64,000 nucleotides of DNA, from positions 20,302,447-20,366,446 of the forward strand of contig NC_135555.1 of NCBI RefSeq assembly GCF_964340395.1, given 5' to 3'. The notes under the pieces were generated by a model. The model ran no database searches. It was not told the DNA's origin and saw only the letters and a list, made by a program, of their open reading frames with translations. Below, one piece after another: positions 38,491-51,884 of this stretch. Every line of letters starts with the position of its first letter. Position 1 is the first letter of the stretch. This DNA is from Glandiceps talaboti. Taxonomy: Eukaryota > Hemichordata > Enteropneusta > Spengelidae. The position numbers were made by a program, and so were the translations under genes.

Positions 38491-38859
38491 TTAAGGATTA
38501 ATATAATTGTATGTTTCCCGGCGATAACATGACTTCAGATAATCGTGTAGATAGGTCGGGATTTTATTTTATTTTGTTTTATTTTACCTTTACCTTTTTG
38601 ATCGTTTTTATTTCTGGAAATTAAAATATTGCTTCGACCTAAAAACACACGAAATGTCGGTCAGAATACTACTTCTGTGATAGTTTGAAATATGTACAGA
38701 CATCACTGGGGAAAGAAAACAGACGTTCCTGAAGGTCAAGAAGACAAAGAATTTCTTATCTTTTTTGTTTTAAATCTTTCAAATATATTTAGGATTGGCG
38801 GCATAAACTAGGATCCGTCAGGTTATCGGGAACACACTGTTTGTTTTCATTTTGCCTAT
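38491..38859. mobile_element. MITE family A, copy 3 (~369 bp)
   Basis: The left end has TTGTATGTTTCCCGGCGATAAC. The right end is its inverse: GTTATCGGGAACACAC then TTTTCATTTTGCC. The interior carries GAAATGTCGGTCAG, TGAAATATGTACAG, GAAGGTCAAGAAGACAAAGA and AAATATATTTAGGATTGG, matching copy 2 read in the opposite orientation. The flanking trinucleotides (TAA and TAT) are not identical, so the target duplication is eroded. Confidence 0.8.
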
Positions 38860-40004
38860 GAAAAGGGTACGCTTATTTGCAGTTCATTGTCCCATGGACG
38901 TTGTTCGATAGTGATACTACAATATTGTTTATGACTACGTCATACTTTCATTTAAGGTATTTCATTATTATGATTATTTATAATTTATTTTAAGGTTCGA
39001 TTCATCCTTAAATATCTATTATTTTATGGAAAGTTCATTAAAAATAATCACAATTTTAAAATAAATATCAAAAATCATGTTATGAAGGACTTGAAGTACG
39101 CAAGTGTTACTATATCGTGTTCGTTCCTTTACTACGGGTTTGTATTTCACCCTACGGAAACCATATATATCACTCTCTGTGCATGCTATTAATCCCGCCG
39201 ATACCGTATTAAAATCGAATACTAACCGCACGCCGCCATAAACAGCTACAGAGCGTCACTGACTTCCAACAATGTTATTAGCCGGAAAATATATCTTCTT
39301 AAATTATACCAACATTAAAGAGCTACTAAATTCTTGCTTCCTAATACAAAAATCGTATATTAATGTTAAAATATAACAGAATAGTTTGTTGATCAGAACA
39401 GTTTGTATACGTGTTTCGTTCGGTCCATCGCCCGGCCGCACTGAGTTTTTCATAATCACGATACGCGGTGTTATCTCCAGTAGTCTTGGTATGTATATGC
39501 GTGCAATGTTTCATTCAACTTCTTGGTATCCGCCCTTTTTTATTCTTGGTTTTCAGAAATTTCGAAATCTGTCTCATTTTCAGTGGTATATATATGGAGA
39601 ACAGGAGTATTTCAGCCTGGTTTTTGACGCTGCCGTGAGCCCCGATAATAGCGGTATTCTTTCGACGACTGCTAAACGGGTCACTCGAGCGAGACACACT
39701 TTACTTGAAATTTTACCATCGACATTTACCATTTCTCTAATCTATCTCAATTAACAGACAACTCCCATCTTTAAACAATAACCGTACTTAAATTTTGAAA
39801 AATTATGTTTTACTTCTACTTTATCACGCGGTTACGGAGTTTGCTCCCGGCCAACTACGATGCTTGCCGATGTTATAGCGGTATACACGCATGTGAGCAA
39901 TTCCCTTCTCGTCGGTATGAAAATAACTAGCATTATCTATAGTTGTTCACAATATGCGAAAAGGGACAAATCCACTGAAATCACGGGCACAAATTGGTGT
40001 TAAC
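38860..40004. other. unassigned sequence between two MITE copies
   Basis: A 122-codon plus-strand frame (39386-39754) has no domain I recognise. It has no promoter, splice or poly(A) context that I can defend, so it is not called. Confidence 0.4.
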
Positions 40005-40397
40005 TTAGGCAAAACAAAAAATATGTTTGTTTCCGATAACATGACTTCAGAAAATAGGGTACTTTGGTGGGAATTTTATTTAATTTTACTTCGACCCAAG
40101 ATAAGATACTCGTTGGTCACAATACTTCCGTGAGAATTTGATGAGGTGGAAGACAAATATAGTTGAGCAGTCGAACAAATTATGTAGACTGTACTTGTTA
40201 TAGTCTAAAAGACCTGGTTTCTCTCTGGAATACGTTTTTTTTTTTTTAAAAAACAACTGATGAAGGAAAGGCATGAAGGTATACAATAGAACTAGAAGTA
40301 AACTGTCATAATTTTACCTTTTTACATGTAGGGTCAGTGGTTTCAACTATGGTCGGTCGTGTTATCGGAAACACACTATTTATTTTATTTGGCCTTA
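40005..40397. mobile_element. MITE family A, copy 4 (~393 bp)
   Basis: The left end is GGCAAAACAAAAAATATG then TTTGTTTCCGATAACATGAC. The right end is the inverse, GTGTTATCGGAAACACAC then TTTATTTGGCC. Both sides are flanked by TTA. The interior shares the terminal blocks with copy 3 (ATAACATGACTTCAGA) but is more diverged in the middle and carries a T-run at about 40234-40246. Confidence 0.8.
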
Positions 40398-42933
40398 CAA
40401 TAGAAAACAAATCCTAATTTGTTTCAAAACCCAAGTGCGAAAAAAGTTCGTCAACGATACAAAGCTGACTCCATATTTTGGATTTTAGAGGCAACAAACA
40501 CAACGCTTCTCAGCTACATTACCCAACCCTATCAGTGCTAGTCTTACTATGTGTGGTTTCTGTGGATTATTGTATTAGTGTATAAATCCACCGGCAACAG
40601 ATTTGACCCCTCCCCCTTCCCTAACCACAAGTCTCAAAAGAGTGCGTCGCAACAGTCGTGCCAACACAGGTGACTGTCTCGCTCGCACGATCTTTCCCTG
40701 GACTTTTAGTTCCTTATTTGTGTTGTCAATGGAAATATTTGATTAAATAATTTTGTATATTCTTAGATATAAGAATTACAGTTATACATAAACCTAGTTA
40801 GCTAGTAAAAAGTTGACATGGTTTTTTTTTTGTATTTTTGTTTGTGACACCTGCACACGTAACATTAATTCCACTTTTCTATTCGAGGATCCACAAACTG
40901 TTCTCGAGAAAAATGTAGTTTATATTATCGTCTGACTGGCAAAAACTTATTTGAAATATGGGGAGAGAAATTACAGGGTATAAATTAGTCAAATACCTGA
41001 TTTTGTTTCTCTCCTTTTGTTGTAAAGATTTTAGGCATCTGCGAGGTAAAACTCCCTGCTGATCTGAACCGTGCCGTACTGTTGGTACAACTGGAACACT
41101 CTGTGTACAGCTATAAAGTCGCATAATTTTGTCATAACAAACAAACAAACACTGATATCTGATTTAAATTCCGATGTGTCTCCTTCATATAGATCGCTAA
41201 GTCTTGATGACATCAACTCTAATTTTCCAGTCCGTCTTGACATCATGGAAGTATACTCCAGACCTCCGATGAAATGTTTCATTGGGTTTATTTGTAGTAA
41301 GAAGGCTATATCTGCATAGTTACTGCTGACTTTGATCCTGTGTTGAAAATCCCACATTCATTTAGAAAACAAATTAATGACGAGTTCTAATTTGTTTTTA
41401 AATCGGTCAAAAGTTTGTCAAAACTTTACGATAATAGTCTGATTTTGTTTCTTTTCCAAATTGCGTTTCTCTTCGGGTTGGCTTAGGAACAACGTGTCAC
41501 CAATCCATTCGCCAGGCACCAAATGCACCTTGTGGTTTTACCGACTACGTAGGAGTACTCGCCCTCTGCAGTGCCTCGTAATTTTCTCCCAAAAAAATTA
41601 TTTTGACATTTTTTTTTACAAAATCTCGTTCTTCAGTAACTTTCTGACGAAATGCAATCCTTTTTAGTTCAGAAACATATGAAATCCCCTTATTAATGAA
41701 ACAATATCAGAAATTTTGATTATGAGTTATCAATTTTTGACATTTTTCAAATAACTAGGTGATTTGGAAAATCTCATCGCAGTTAACTATGAACATGTAA
41801 AGCTCAGGGCATTTTTTTTTAATTTTCCACATTTCTGTTTTCAAAAATAATATTTTCAATTGTTTTAGCGGGAAATTTACATTGAATATTTTGGCGCGAA
41901 TTGAAGTTGTAGGCGTATCAGTCAACAGTCTCTAGACTCGACACCGGCGGTGTCCTATCTGTCATCAGTTCTACTTCAATACACGAATTCTGCCGTATGA
42001 CTTTGCTATCACTCTATAATCATTATTCGTAAATATTTACAACTTTAGAACACACATACAACATGAAACACACCTGTTTTAAATATCGAACAAGAAATTT
42101 GCCGCCAAAACGTTGCACCACACTTCAAAGATTATTTTGTATTCATTTTTCGAAAACTGCTTTTAATTATTTTAGTTTCATTGCTGTACGTGAATCAAGA
42201 TGTACATTTTTGCGACGAACGACAGGATTTTAGATAGACGACTTTTTTTGATATTTTTGCCGCTCAATTTAGAAGTTGACGGTACTGGCTCAAATTTGTC
42301 GTTGATGTAGCGCGCACTTTCACTTGCCGTTGCGGTGAATAATTTTCTTAAATCATTCTACCTGTTTGAAGTTCGAGATATTATGGCAACTTTTGAAAGC
42401 GTGTGTCGTCTTCTCTTTCAGCGCGGGAAGGAGAAACATCGTTGAATTCCGAAACTACACGAGAATTAGCGCTATGACGTATTGTCCAAAGCATATTCTG
42501 AGTCGAAACTGCAAATTCATTTCCTATTTGGTTACGTAAACCATCACTGCTACTAGGCTAGTACAAAATAAAACTTTGTTAAAAATAGTTCCGTTATAAG
42601 GTCTTCCTTTTCTCATCTCCTCTCCATTTGCATTTAGACCGAGAGTCGAAGTAAAAGTGCAGAATCACCCTGTTGCCTTGTTCTTTTTTGTTACTCATGG
42701 CCGATTACAAAGTTTTCTGAAGTAAACATGATATACATATCTATCTTAAAATACTTATCAACTATGATTTTAATTGATAAGCGACTTTCGTCTTATATCA
42801 GGTTGCCTTAAACCTTGAAGGCTTACACATACATAATTTCCTTGTCTGTGGTACTTCGTAAAATGGACACCCTGGTGTTAAAAATTGTGAACAACACAAA
42901 GTTACCACAGTGACAGTACGCTTAAAATACAGT
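40398..42933. other. unassigned sequence
   Basis: Mostly AT-rich. A 108-codon minus-strand frame at 41031-41357 has a splice-acceptor-like TTTTCAACACAG at its start and ends at a stop. Its protein shows no motif I recognise, so I leave it as a weak exon candidate. Confidence 0.35.
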
Positions 42934-43294
42934 ACGGCCTAAACAAATAGTTTTGGTTACGGTTACCCTATCTACCCCATCTAGTTTTTCACTGCCGACC
43001 CTAAACTTTTTTTTACGTATTCGAGAAAAATTAAGAAAATCGCATAAATTGTGAAGTTTCAGGAGAAATAGTCGATGCGGAAACTAAAATGACAATATAA
43101 AACTGTTCATTCAATCTGATAGGAAGCAATTAATAGCACAAAGACCGTATGGAAAACAATGGAAAACCTGAACTAGACACTCACACATGAAAAAAATATA
43201 TATAATAAAATTAAATTAAAAAATCTACCTACCCCATGCCACCTATTCTAAAATTGAGCGTAATCGGAACCACACAATTTTTTACTAGGCCTAA
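42934..43294. mobile_element. MITE family A, copy 5 (~361 bp)
   Basis: The left end is GGCCTAAACAAATAG then TTTTGGTTACGGTTACC. The right end is the inverse, GTAATCGGAACCACACAA then TTTTTTACTAGGCC. The interior includes CTGCCGACCCTAAAC and ACGTATTCGAGAAAAATTAA near the left and CTACCTACCCCATGCC near the right, matching copy 1 in opposite orientation. The flanks are TAC and TAA, consistent with a mutated TTA/TAA duplication. Confidence 0.8.
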
Positions 43295-45846
43295 TCACTA
43301 GCGCTCCGCAAAATACTTTTCTGTAAATTTTTCGAAGATTGGCTGCCACGAAATCGCCTGAAAATTCCCATAGTATGCTCCTCATGTAGTAGTCTATCGA
43401 GGGCGGCTGGACTGCCTCAGAACTGGGTGCCACTATTAAATATTTCCAAAGTCGGTTCTCTATTTGCGGGATTTTTTTCCTACGTCATTCAGTCACTTTA
43501 TAATCAAATACTTCACATTCGAAGTTTTTTTTTTTGAGAAAAGTGATCAAACTATATAATAGTCAAGCTGTTTGTAAAAGGTTACGGGGGCCCGACATGC
43601 AAGTAACGATGGACTCGGAGCAGAAGACGACATGACGGGGAGTTACTACACCACGCAGATGTATAACATAGCAATAAAGATACACTGCACCTCGTCTGAA
43701 GTGTTGTAGTACATATAGTACATTGGAGTACGATTCCACAATGTCATTTCCAGTAGGTGGGTGACAGAGTAATCAAGTGAGGGAATGCGAGTGGGTGTAG
43801 TAAATGCATGACTTAACGTGCAGAATACGAACGCCATTTGACAATTTATGCGGGGGTTCTTCTGATGAATAACTCAACCGCAATCGTAAAATAGATTACC
43901 ATATATGGGGAAGATAAAGCAAAAACCCTCAGCCAGTCAATAGCATTATCAAGTTAACTCTTTATTAAAATCTCTTTATGAAAACAGAGTGTCTGAAAAC
44001 CACGCTCAGGGATAAATCTTCTCCCGTACCAGGGAACGTCAACAGTTTTTTTCTCTCTCTCCATTCAGTGGTAGATCCAGTCTGACAAATCACCGTTCTC
44101 GCTTTGTAAGCGCAACCACTCATTACGTGCGTCTGACATTTTATAAATAAAATACAGCATGTCACGTTGTGTTTTCCATATAACTCTATTGAATTTTTTT
44201 TATAAATATATTAAGATCTATCGTTTTATGGAATATATGCTGAGAGTTAGGACACAAACACAATGTGATGTAGGTTTCATTTTTTTAAATTTATTTCCTG
44301 GTATTGTAACGACGTAAAAACTTGACATCTCTTTTGAATTCGTATGAATATGAGCGACTCTCGAATGTCGATGTATTTTGTGTTTTGTTTCTGTTCTTTG
44401 GAGATTCATTGAATTGATTTTTCAGAAAACACTATTACTAACGAATATGAGTGTCTGTTTGTGCCAAATATAGTGCACACGAGGGCTCAATTCAATTGTC
44501 TACTTGGCATATATGAGGACGTTCGCTAGTCTTTTGTAGTTGTGTTTATTTTTTTCACAACTGATATCTTGGGATTTTTTTCACAGGACTAACCCCATTC
44601 TCGCCACATTTTTGAAAATATTACCAAATTCACAAATAATTTCTTCCCGTTTCATGTTTGTGGTCACATGTCTTCTTGAAGAAAAAAATTATTCCAATTA
44701 CCCATAAATGGTTTTATACTTGATGAATAGTTGACGTTAAAATGCCATTTTTTACTCGTGATCCTAAAATGGCGCGAAACATAGTTTGCTATTAGATGTG
44801 CTCCTTGTAAAGGATTTTGAGCTCATTTTTCAACTGCCAGGTTATTTGACAACTTAAAGCCCACTTATAACGTGGCCATATGGATGAAAAAAATGGTATT
44901 TATTTTGAATTATTGATTATTAAAACAACTCTACTTTGATTTCTATTTACTAACAACATAGATCAAGTAAAAAACAATGTGTAGAAAGTTTTGTTCTTGT
45001 ACGTACAGGAAGTGTGAACAATGCAAACAAACATAAGGTATTTAAGACAGAAACAGACTTTTAAAGAAAGCTTGATTAATTAAAATTCCAAAAAATAAAT
45101 ACCCATATGACCCCTTAAAGTAAAACATGGAATTTCAGTGAATTTTTTTTTTTTCACCTTCTTCAGGTTTTCTACCTCGTGTATTCTCTGTGTCAACAAC
45201 TAATTGAGACTCACCACATAGATGCTGACCATCAGTATGTAGTTTTGTATTTCCATCACCCCCCCCCCCCACCCCATCCTTATGTTAGCTCAGTTCACTA
45301 AACTGACATCGAATGTATTACTTCTGTTCGATTTCACAACCAGGCCATGATGTCGTAATTAGCAGACATGCAAACTTTATTAGGGCCGATATTCCGTTGT
45401 ACGACAGAACACTCTGTCTCTGTTACAATTTGCCTACGATTTATGTGTTTTATCATTTTCAATTACGTTGGAGGAAATTGGGGTTTCACATACCCAACAA
45501 TTATACACATCCAGAGTTCCGCTGGTTTGTACTATGTGACACGATTATGCCGGTTACACCGTAGACAAAGGATAGCGGTCAATACTTACCCGCTTCCTTC
45601 CTTACCAACGCATCGCGAAGTACCAGAATAGCAATAAAGGGCGCCCCCTCCATCATATACCCCTCAAAAATGTATACATTACAACCACTTTCGTCTTGCT
45701 ATGTTTCAATTAATTGTGAAAATACAATGCTCCATAAAATCAAAATCAGATGATATGTTCAGATACCTATTATACAATGTTTCATATAAAATAGTTTCAC
45801 TAAACAGGAGCACGTAATCTTATATCGAACATTGACGTCCGCTTAG
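43295..45846. other. unassigned sequence
   Basis: No gene recognised. It includes a C-run at 45259-45270. The plus-strand frames at 45313-45631 lie in two phases and lack motifs. Confidence 0.4.
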
Positions 45847-46198
45847 TAAGGTAATTGCGTGTTTCTGAAATCCCGACCTACCCCAGTTTAAGCCTCCGAC
45901 CCTAAACATTTTTTTTCTAAATCATTTCCAACAACAACACGAAAGTTGTCTTTCTTGACCTTCATGTCCGTTTTCTTTCCCCAACGATGCCTATATATAT
46001 TCATCATAACACCACAGAAGGGGTATCCTGACCGACAGTTTGTTGTTTTGGGGTCGAAGCAATATTTTGTTTTAAGAGATAAAAAAAACAATTAAAAGTA
46101 TCAAGGTAAAATAAAATGAAATAAAACATATTCCCGGCCTACCTACCCCACTCCTAGAGACCATGTTGTCAGATACACACAATTATTTTTTTTGCGGG
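45847..46198. mobile_element. MITE family A, copy 6 (~350 bp), ends eroded
   Basis: The left end carries TTGCGTGTTTCTGAAATCCC. Near the right end is the inverse TTGTCAGATACACACAATTA. The interior matches copy 2: CGACCCTAAACATTTTTTTT, TTTCTTGACCTTCATGTCCG, GACCGACAGTTTGTTG, GGGTCGAAGCAATATTTTG, then AAAATAAAATGAAATAAAAC and CTACCTACCCCACTCC. The outermost GCC and the trinucleotide duplication are no longer clear at the right. Confidence 0.75.
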
Positions 46199-46517
46199 AA
46201 ATTATGAGACGAGTATTAAGCCACATTTCGCTAAATGAAAAGTGACAATACGTTACAAGTTGATTGTGTGCCTCGATCTGCAAAACGGAAAACTTTGTAA
46301 GAGTGGTTTTGAGTCGATGAACCGATTTATATGATAGCATCAAGACATAAAATAATTATTTGTCAAATGATTTTCTTTGTACATACTAGTAAATTCGTGA
46401 CAATCCATCTAACAGTATTAGAAATAAAAATTATCTGAAACAAAGTAAAAGTTACGAAGTCTTCATTACGACTGTCTGCATACCGACAACCTCTAACAAT
46501 ATACAATCATACAACGA

Positions 46518-46518
<1 letters not shown>
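46199..46518. other. unassigned sequence
   Basis: Nothing recognised. Confidence 0.4.
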
Positions 46519-46554
<36 letters not shown>

Positions 46555-46604
46555 AACAAACAAACAAACAAACAAGCAAACAAACAAACAAACAAACAAA
46601 CAAA

Positions 46605-46648
<44 letters not shown>
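46519..46648. repeat. compound (CA)n(CAAA)n(CA)n repeat
   Basis: CA run, then about fourteen CAAA units with one CAAG variant, then a second CA run. Confidence 0.96.
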
Positions 46649-46653
<5 letters not shown>

Positions 46654-47464
46654 TTTTAGAAGACAATACTAATACACGTTTTGCAATTCGATGAATTTTT
46701 TTTTCACTGTCAATCTGGTACGCAAACATTTCTTCCTTACATACTGCGAGTACGACCACCTTACCGGGCCTATTATAACAGTTTTGTTATCCTATTCTCC
46801 GCGTTTTGATTCCTTGACACATCCTATTTGACCGTTCAACACGAATTGAATAAAAGCGACCATTCGAAGTTAGTGCAATGTGTCCCTTAAAATCACCCCC
46901 GACATGACGAAGTATTCGTCGTCCACGTAACATTTGCTGTCGAACCCTAGCTTTTGTATATATCCATGCCATGTTTGGATACTAGTATTCGACATATTAA
47001 AATTTCCGTTTGATTGCATGCTTCTCACAGACCAGGTTTCACCGAACATTCTTTGTAAGTAGCCGCCAACCACTGGCACACCATATGGTAACCCAACAGA
47101 CGAGAGTTGGAGCTTTACAAGAGCGATCACTGATTATTTTTTAACATTACAAGCAAACGCCGACGAATGTAAGCTTTCAATGCTTCTGTGACTCGAAAGC
47201 CGCACTACTTATTTGTGTCCAAATTATAAAACTTTTATTTATTGTCGTTAGAGAAAATTACTGTTTACGCTTAGAAGACACTTACACTTGCTTAAAGTAT
47301 TATGGCGGGAAAAGTAAAGATAAAAAAAAGAGACCCGAAAAAGAAATCGAAAAAGTCAGTCAAAACCTTCACACATTGGGTTAACCACTTCATCGACCAT
47401 CGTAAAATTTGTCTATTAAGAAACAATTGAAGGTGTATTTGTGTTCCAGTGTAAGCATTGAATA
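46649..47464. other. unassigned sequence
   Basis: Nothing recognised. Confidence 0.4.
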
Positions 47465-47492
47465 TGGGTATGTATGTATGTATGTATGTATG

Positions 47493-47526
<34 letters not shown>

Positions 47527-47572
47527 TGTATGCCTGTTTGTCTGTCTGTCTGTCTGGCTGTCTGGCTGTCAT
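47465..47572. repeat. (GTAT)n / (GTCT)n compound microsatellite
   Basis: About seventeen GTAT units with one variant, passing into GTCT/GGCT units. Confidence 0.95.
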
Positions 47573-50064
47573 ATGACATAGAAACACTGCTTAACTTTAT
47601 GAATCGTGTATATTCTAGGAAAGAAATACAGCCATTTTAAAGTACAGTCTCCCAACCATCAGAACATATTTATTAACACTTCTATGTCAAATTTTCTACT
47701 TTGCGGCCGAATTTGTTACACAGTTGTTATTTTGTCACCAAACTTATTACATAGCTTCTGTGACTTTTTTTTATCGCAAATCCTTTGTATTTTAGAGTAG
47801 TGTTATAAATATATACATACGCCTATAACTAAATGTACGTCAAAAGTTTGAATCAAATGTACACAAATTTAGATACGATTATCGTCAAAATTACTAGGCC
47901 TGTGTCTATTCTGCAAATATGCCTGCATCCTCCCCTTCACGCATTGAGAAGCGATTCAGTCGAGGATGATTCTAGGAATTCGCGAATTTTGTGACCGTTC
48001 CGTGTTATGTTACAAAATATGCATGATATATTTTAGCGCTGTTGCAATTTCACAGAATGTGCGCGGTGACTGGAACTTCTTCGTCTTTTTTGTATTGGCC
48101 CGTGACTTTACCGAGTACATTGATGCACTTTGGCGACTTAGTATTCCCGCTGTTGTTTTAGTCGTTCGTCATCAGTGGAACAGTCAATCTGTATAAATTA
48201 GTAAAGCACGTGTTGAACAAATGAAGTAAATTTCGAATTTATCAAATAGCAAATTTGAGAAATCGTTATTTTTGAGTGTCTTTTCTTCTATCATTTTAAA
48301 AACAAATGTCTTCTTTTTCAAGGTCGGCAATTTCTGGAAATACAATCATCACAGCCAATTGTTTCTGTAAAAAAGTACATTTTTCGAAATACAGAACAGT
48401 AAAAACAATTCTCACAACTTCGTTGTCTCGAAGAAAATACAGTTTTATAATAAGCCAGTGTATGCACAAGGTATTTGATTGAGACTAGATATGACTACAA
48501 AATCATTTTATATTAAATTTTTTTTCATTTTATTTTTCACTACATACTTCACCATAACTCCACAAAATTTCTATAGGTAGTCTTTTCAATCAATTATGAC
48601 AAAAATTTGATTTTTTCAAAAAAGTGTCAGGAAAAAGGAAAACGAACACTAAACGTTCGAGCCGTTCGTACTTTTGCGAGTATCATAAATGCGAAATATT
48701 CGATGCTATTATTTTTCTCAAAAATAGTCTGAAATTAGTAAATTCATTTTTTTAAAATTGACCTGTTAGTTGCCACGAAAAGGAAATTGATAGTACTTAC
48801 TAATTTTAAATGCTCACCGCTACCAAACCATGGTTTTCTATACTTGGAACTGTTTACTGAACCTGTAAAAACTCTCGGATAACTTAAAGTTTTACCTTCT
48901 TTGACAAACGCAAGGCGTGTAAAAAAAACAGTGTAAGTACCATGAAAGTTATTTTTAAAAACAATGAATAAAAAAAAAAAAAACATCATTTTTACGATAT
49001 TTATCTGTTTAGCTAACTTATTTTATTTAAACACAAATCACAATTTTAAAAATGATAGTATACAATAGCTTAATTGTTTTTATTTACTTTTTCCTTAATT
49101 GAATAAGATTGACATAGTGGCACAAACATTATGGACACTGACCAAGGACACTGCAGTATTTCAAGTTACACACTTAGTATATCATTTTACTAAATCCATT
49201 CGTTTAGCCGTTATCGACTCACATCCTCAATTAGTGTCGAAATAATGACATTTTTTGATATTATTGTACCTGAGTCATTTAAAATAAATACATGTCACTC
49301 CTCAAGAGAAATCAGACACCGGAAAACTCTAAATCATACAGCCTTGTGTAGTTCATTTTGATAGGAAAGGACTAGTTTTACGGCGTACGTTAGTCAAATT
49401 GAGGCAAGCTAACGTAAAATTTACTTTACACAAGTGTAACGTGAAGTCATGGGATGGATTTGCCGCTAACGTGAACACCAATGATTTAGACGAAAAACAT
49501 TGCGAATTCGGCCAATAAAGGTAAATTGTATTTTCGATGTCACCTTGATAGAGAAATTGGAATGATCTCGTTCAATTTAGAAAATTACACAATGGCAAAA
49601 CATTTTTCTATGTCTTGTAAGACTGTCTATGCAATCTTTTGCCAACCAAGACCTTATCGTTTTACCATCGATGTTCCACTGTTCAAAACTTAACAAAAAC
49701 GTTGAGTCAGTGATGGGGAGTGTAAAGGTGTGTCAATGACCCGCGTTGGAATATACATTTAAAAGAAGAGTATCCGGGCGTTTTTGCGAGTTGATGTCAC
49801 TTTCGGACTTCATGATACACCAACTATCAATGTTCGCCAAAATCACACGGTAGGACCAATAAGTTAACGAAGACCACGCGTATGCTTTCTTAAATCGGAT
49901 ACAAACAACTCAAAGCGGGCTAAAACCATAATTAATACGTGTTTGTTTCTTTGTTAGTTTGCCACATTGGTAACACTGTCTAGAAATAACACATTATGTA
50001 TCTAAGTTGTTTGTTCATTACGTAGAAAATGTTGATTCCGAATCAGAAATCATACTTGAAAATA
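47573..50064. other. unassigned sequence
   Basis: AT-rich with nothing recognised. Confidence 0.45.
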
Positions 50065-50302
50065 GAAGAAGAAGAAGAAGAAGAAGAAGAAGAAGAAGAA
50101 GAAGAAGAAGAAGAAGAAGAAGAAGAAGAAGAAGAAGAAGAAGAAGAAGAAGAAGAAGAAGAAGAAGAAGAAGAAGAAGAAGAAGAAGAAGAAGAAGAAG
50201 AAGAAGAAGAAGAAGAAGAAGAAGAAGAAGAAGAAGAAGAAGAAGAAGAAGAAGAAGAAGAAGAAGAAGAAGAAGAAGAAGAAGAAAAAGAAGAAGAAAA
50301 AT
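50065..50302. repeat. (GAA)n trinucleotide repeat, about 74 pure units
   Basis: Pure GAA from about 50065 to 50286, then interrupted AAA/GAA units. The poly-Glu and poly-Arg/Lys frames on it are repeat translations. Confidence 0.98.
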
Positions 50303-51848
50303 AAGGAGTTTATATTTAAATATGGACTATTATCTAAATCTAGGTTACCAAAAATTGAAAATCCACTTTCGCAACAATATATTTAATTATCGTATTTATT
50401 TGGTATAAGAGAAAGTAAAACTCAGCCTAAAATTCGTGATTTTTATAGTGTTGGGGAAAATCGTCAACGTACATCTATCGAGTTTGCTGGATTGTACCGA
50501 GAGTGTGTTCTGGTACATTTCCCTGCGATGATGTGCCACACAGTCCACGAAAACAGACGCACAACAAATTGTTCGAGTGTGCAACCGTTGTTTAAGATAA
50601 AATACAGATTAATTTATCTGTTGATGTTTAATTTTCCACTGGGCGGATTTCGATGAAGCCATAACTTTCGTTGTCTTTTCGACTTTTATTGGATTCTAAA
50701 TACTTAATGTGTGTTTGAGGTATTTTCTAGGAATGTCTCATGACCAAATTTACAAACAAGGAGGGTGAAACCACCACTAAAAACCAAAAAACGCTGAGGG
50801 AAAATGTTCTCTATCAGCTCGATTCGACATGTGTGGAGTACTACTGTTTCAATCTTTTCTGTCGGGATGTCTTGTTGCAAGAATGAAACCGGGTTGATAT
50901 GATGACGAAGCTAAAAACCGTCTACAAGCATCGTTACGGTGATTTTCGATAGTCAAAATCTCAATTCGTCTTCCGTAATCACAACCAACCCGTGAAAAGT
51001 GCCCATACGCGCTTAAAATCCGAAAAATCCGAGTATATTAAGCCGCAAAATGGCCATGATGAACGGAGAGTCACTGTCTACTGCTAACCGTTTGTGACAC
51101 ACCCTTTCTAATGTCGTCGTTTCGAATCCGCCATATTGGGTTATTTTTGTGATCGAAGTACACATGTATGTCAGTGCAATACTATCGTAAAACGGATAGA
51201 ACGGTGTGTACCTAGCTCATGACAACCTGCTAAGATCATCAAGAAAACATAATATTTACATATGGTATCGAGTTGTTGACAATATGAAGTGAACAAAATC
51301 ATGTTTTTAGTTCATTGAAACCTTAAGCTTACTGTTTCACGATCGCACTGAAAACCAGTAACCAGGTCGCGCTTATTTTACCATTCACAAACTGTGTCGC
51401 TATACCCATTAGTGAACAACAACAAAACAAGGAAAAGAAACGGTGAGGGTTTATGTGTAGGGTCGCTAGTGTTTATATGAGGGGGTTTGTCAAATACCCA
51501 CAACTTACCAACGATTGTAGCCTATACCGTATAATGATGCTAGGAGTTGTGAGTTGCTATCAGCATTCTCTCTTCATCACGGGCCATCGTCGCCATCATC
51601 TGTCGGAACCTGGCGCAGCTTGTGCCACGACCGCTCTTTCGAAACCTGCGAAAACAGGGATTGTGTTTTAGTATTAATAAGTCCGTCAATATTGACGGGT
51701 TAACAAGTCTGAGAGCTTCCAGGAAGGCAGATGTAGGGAAGCTATTCTTTATGAACACGGCACTTCTGCAGCCATACTCTCTGTCAGTTCATCTTCATCT
51801 TACCATGCCCACGGTCTATCTACACGTCACAGTCAGTTAGAAAATGAT

Positions 51849-51849
<1 letters not shown>
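50303..51849. other. unassigned sequence
   Basis: No gene recognised. Overlapping short frames at 51453-51840 on both strands have no motif. Confidence 0.4.

Positions 51850-51883
<34 letters not shown>
51850..51883. repeat. (CA)n microsatellite
   Basis: About 17 CA units. Confidence 0.97.

Positions 51884-51884
<1 letters not shown>

Noticed and set aside
39386-39754. 122-codon plus-strand frame
   Set aside because: No domain, no splice or poly(A) context, and located between two MITE copies.
41031-41357. 108-codon minus-strand frame with a splice-acceptor-like start
   Set aside because: No recognisable motif and only one weak signal. Kept as a weak exon candidate in the text, not called as a gene.
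50007-50408. Poly-Arg and poly-Glu frames
   Set aside because: Translations of the GAA repeat in two phases.
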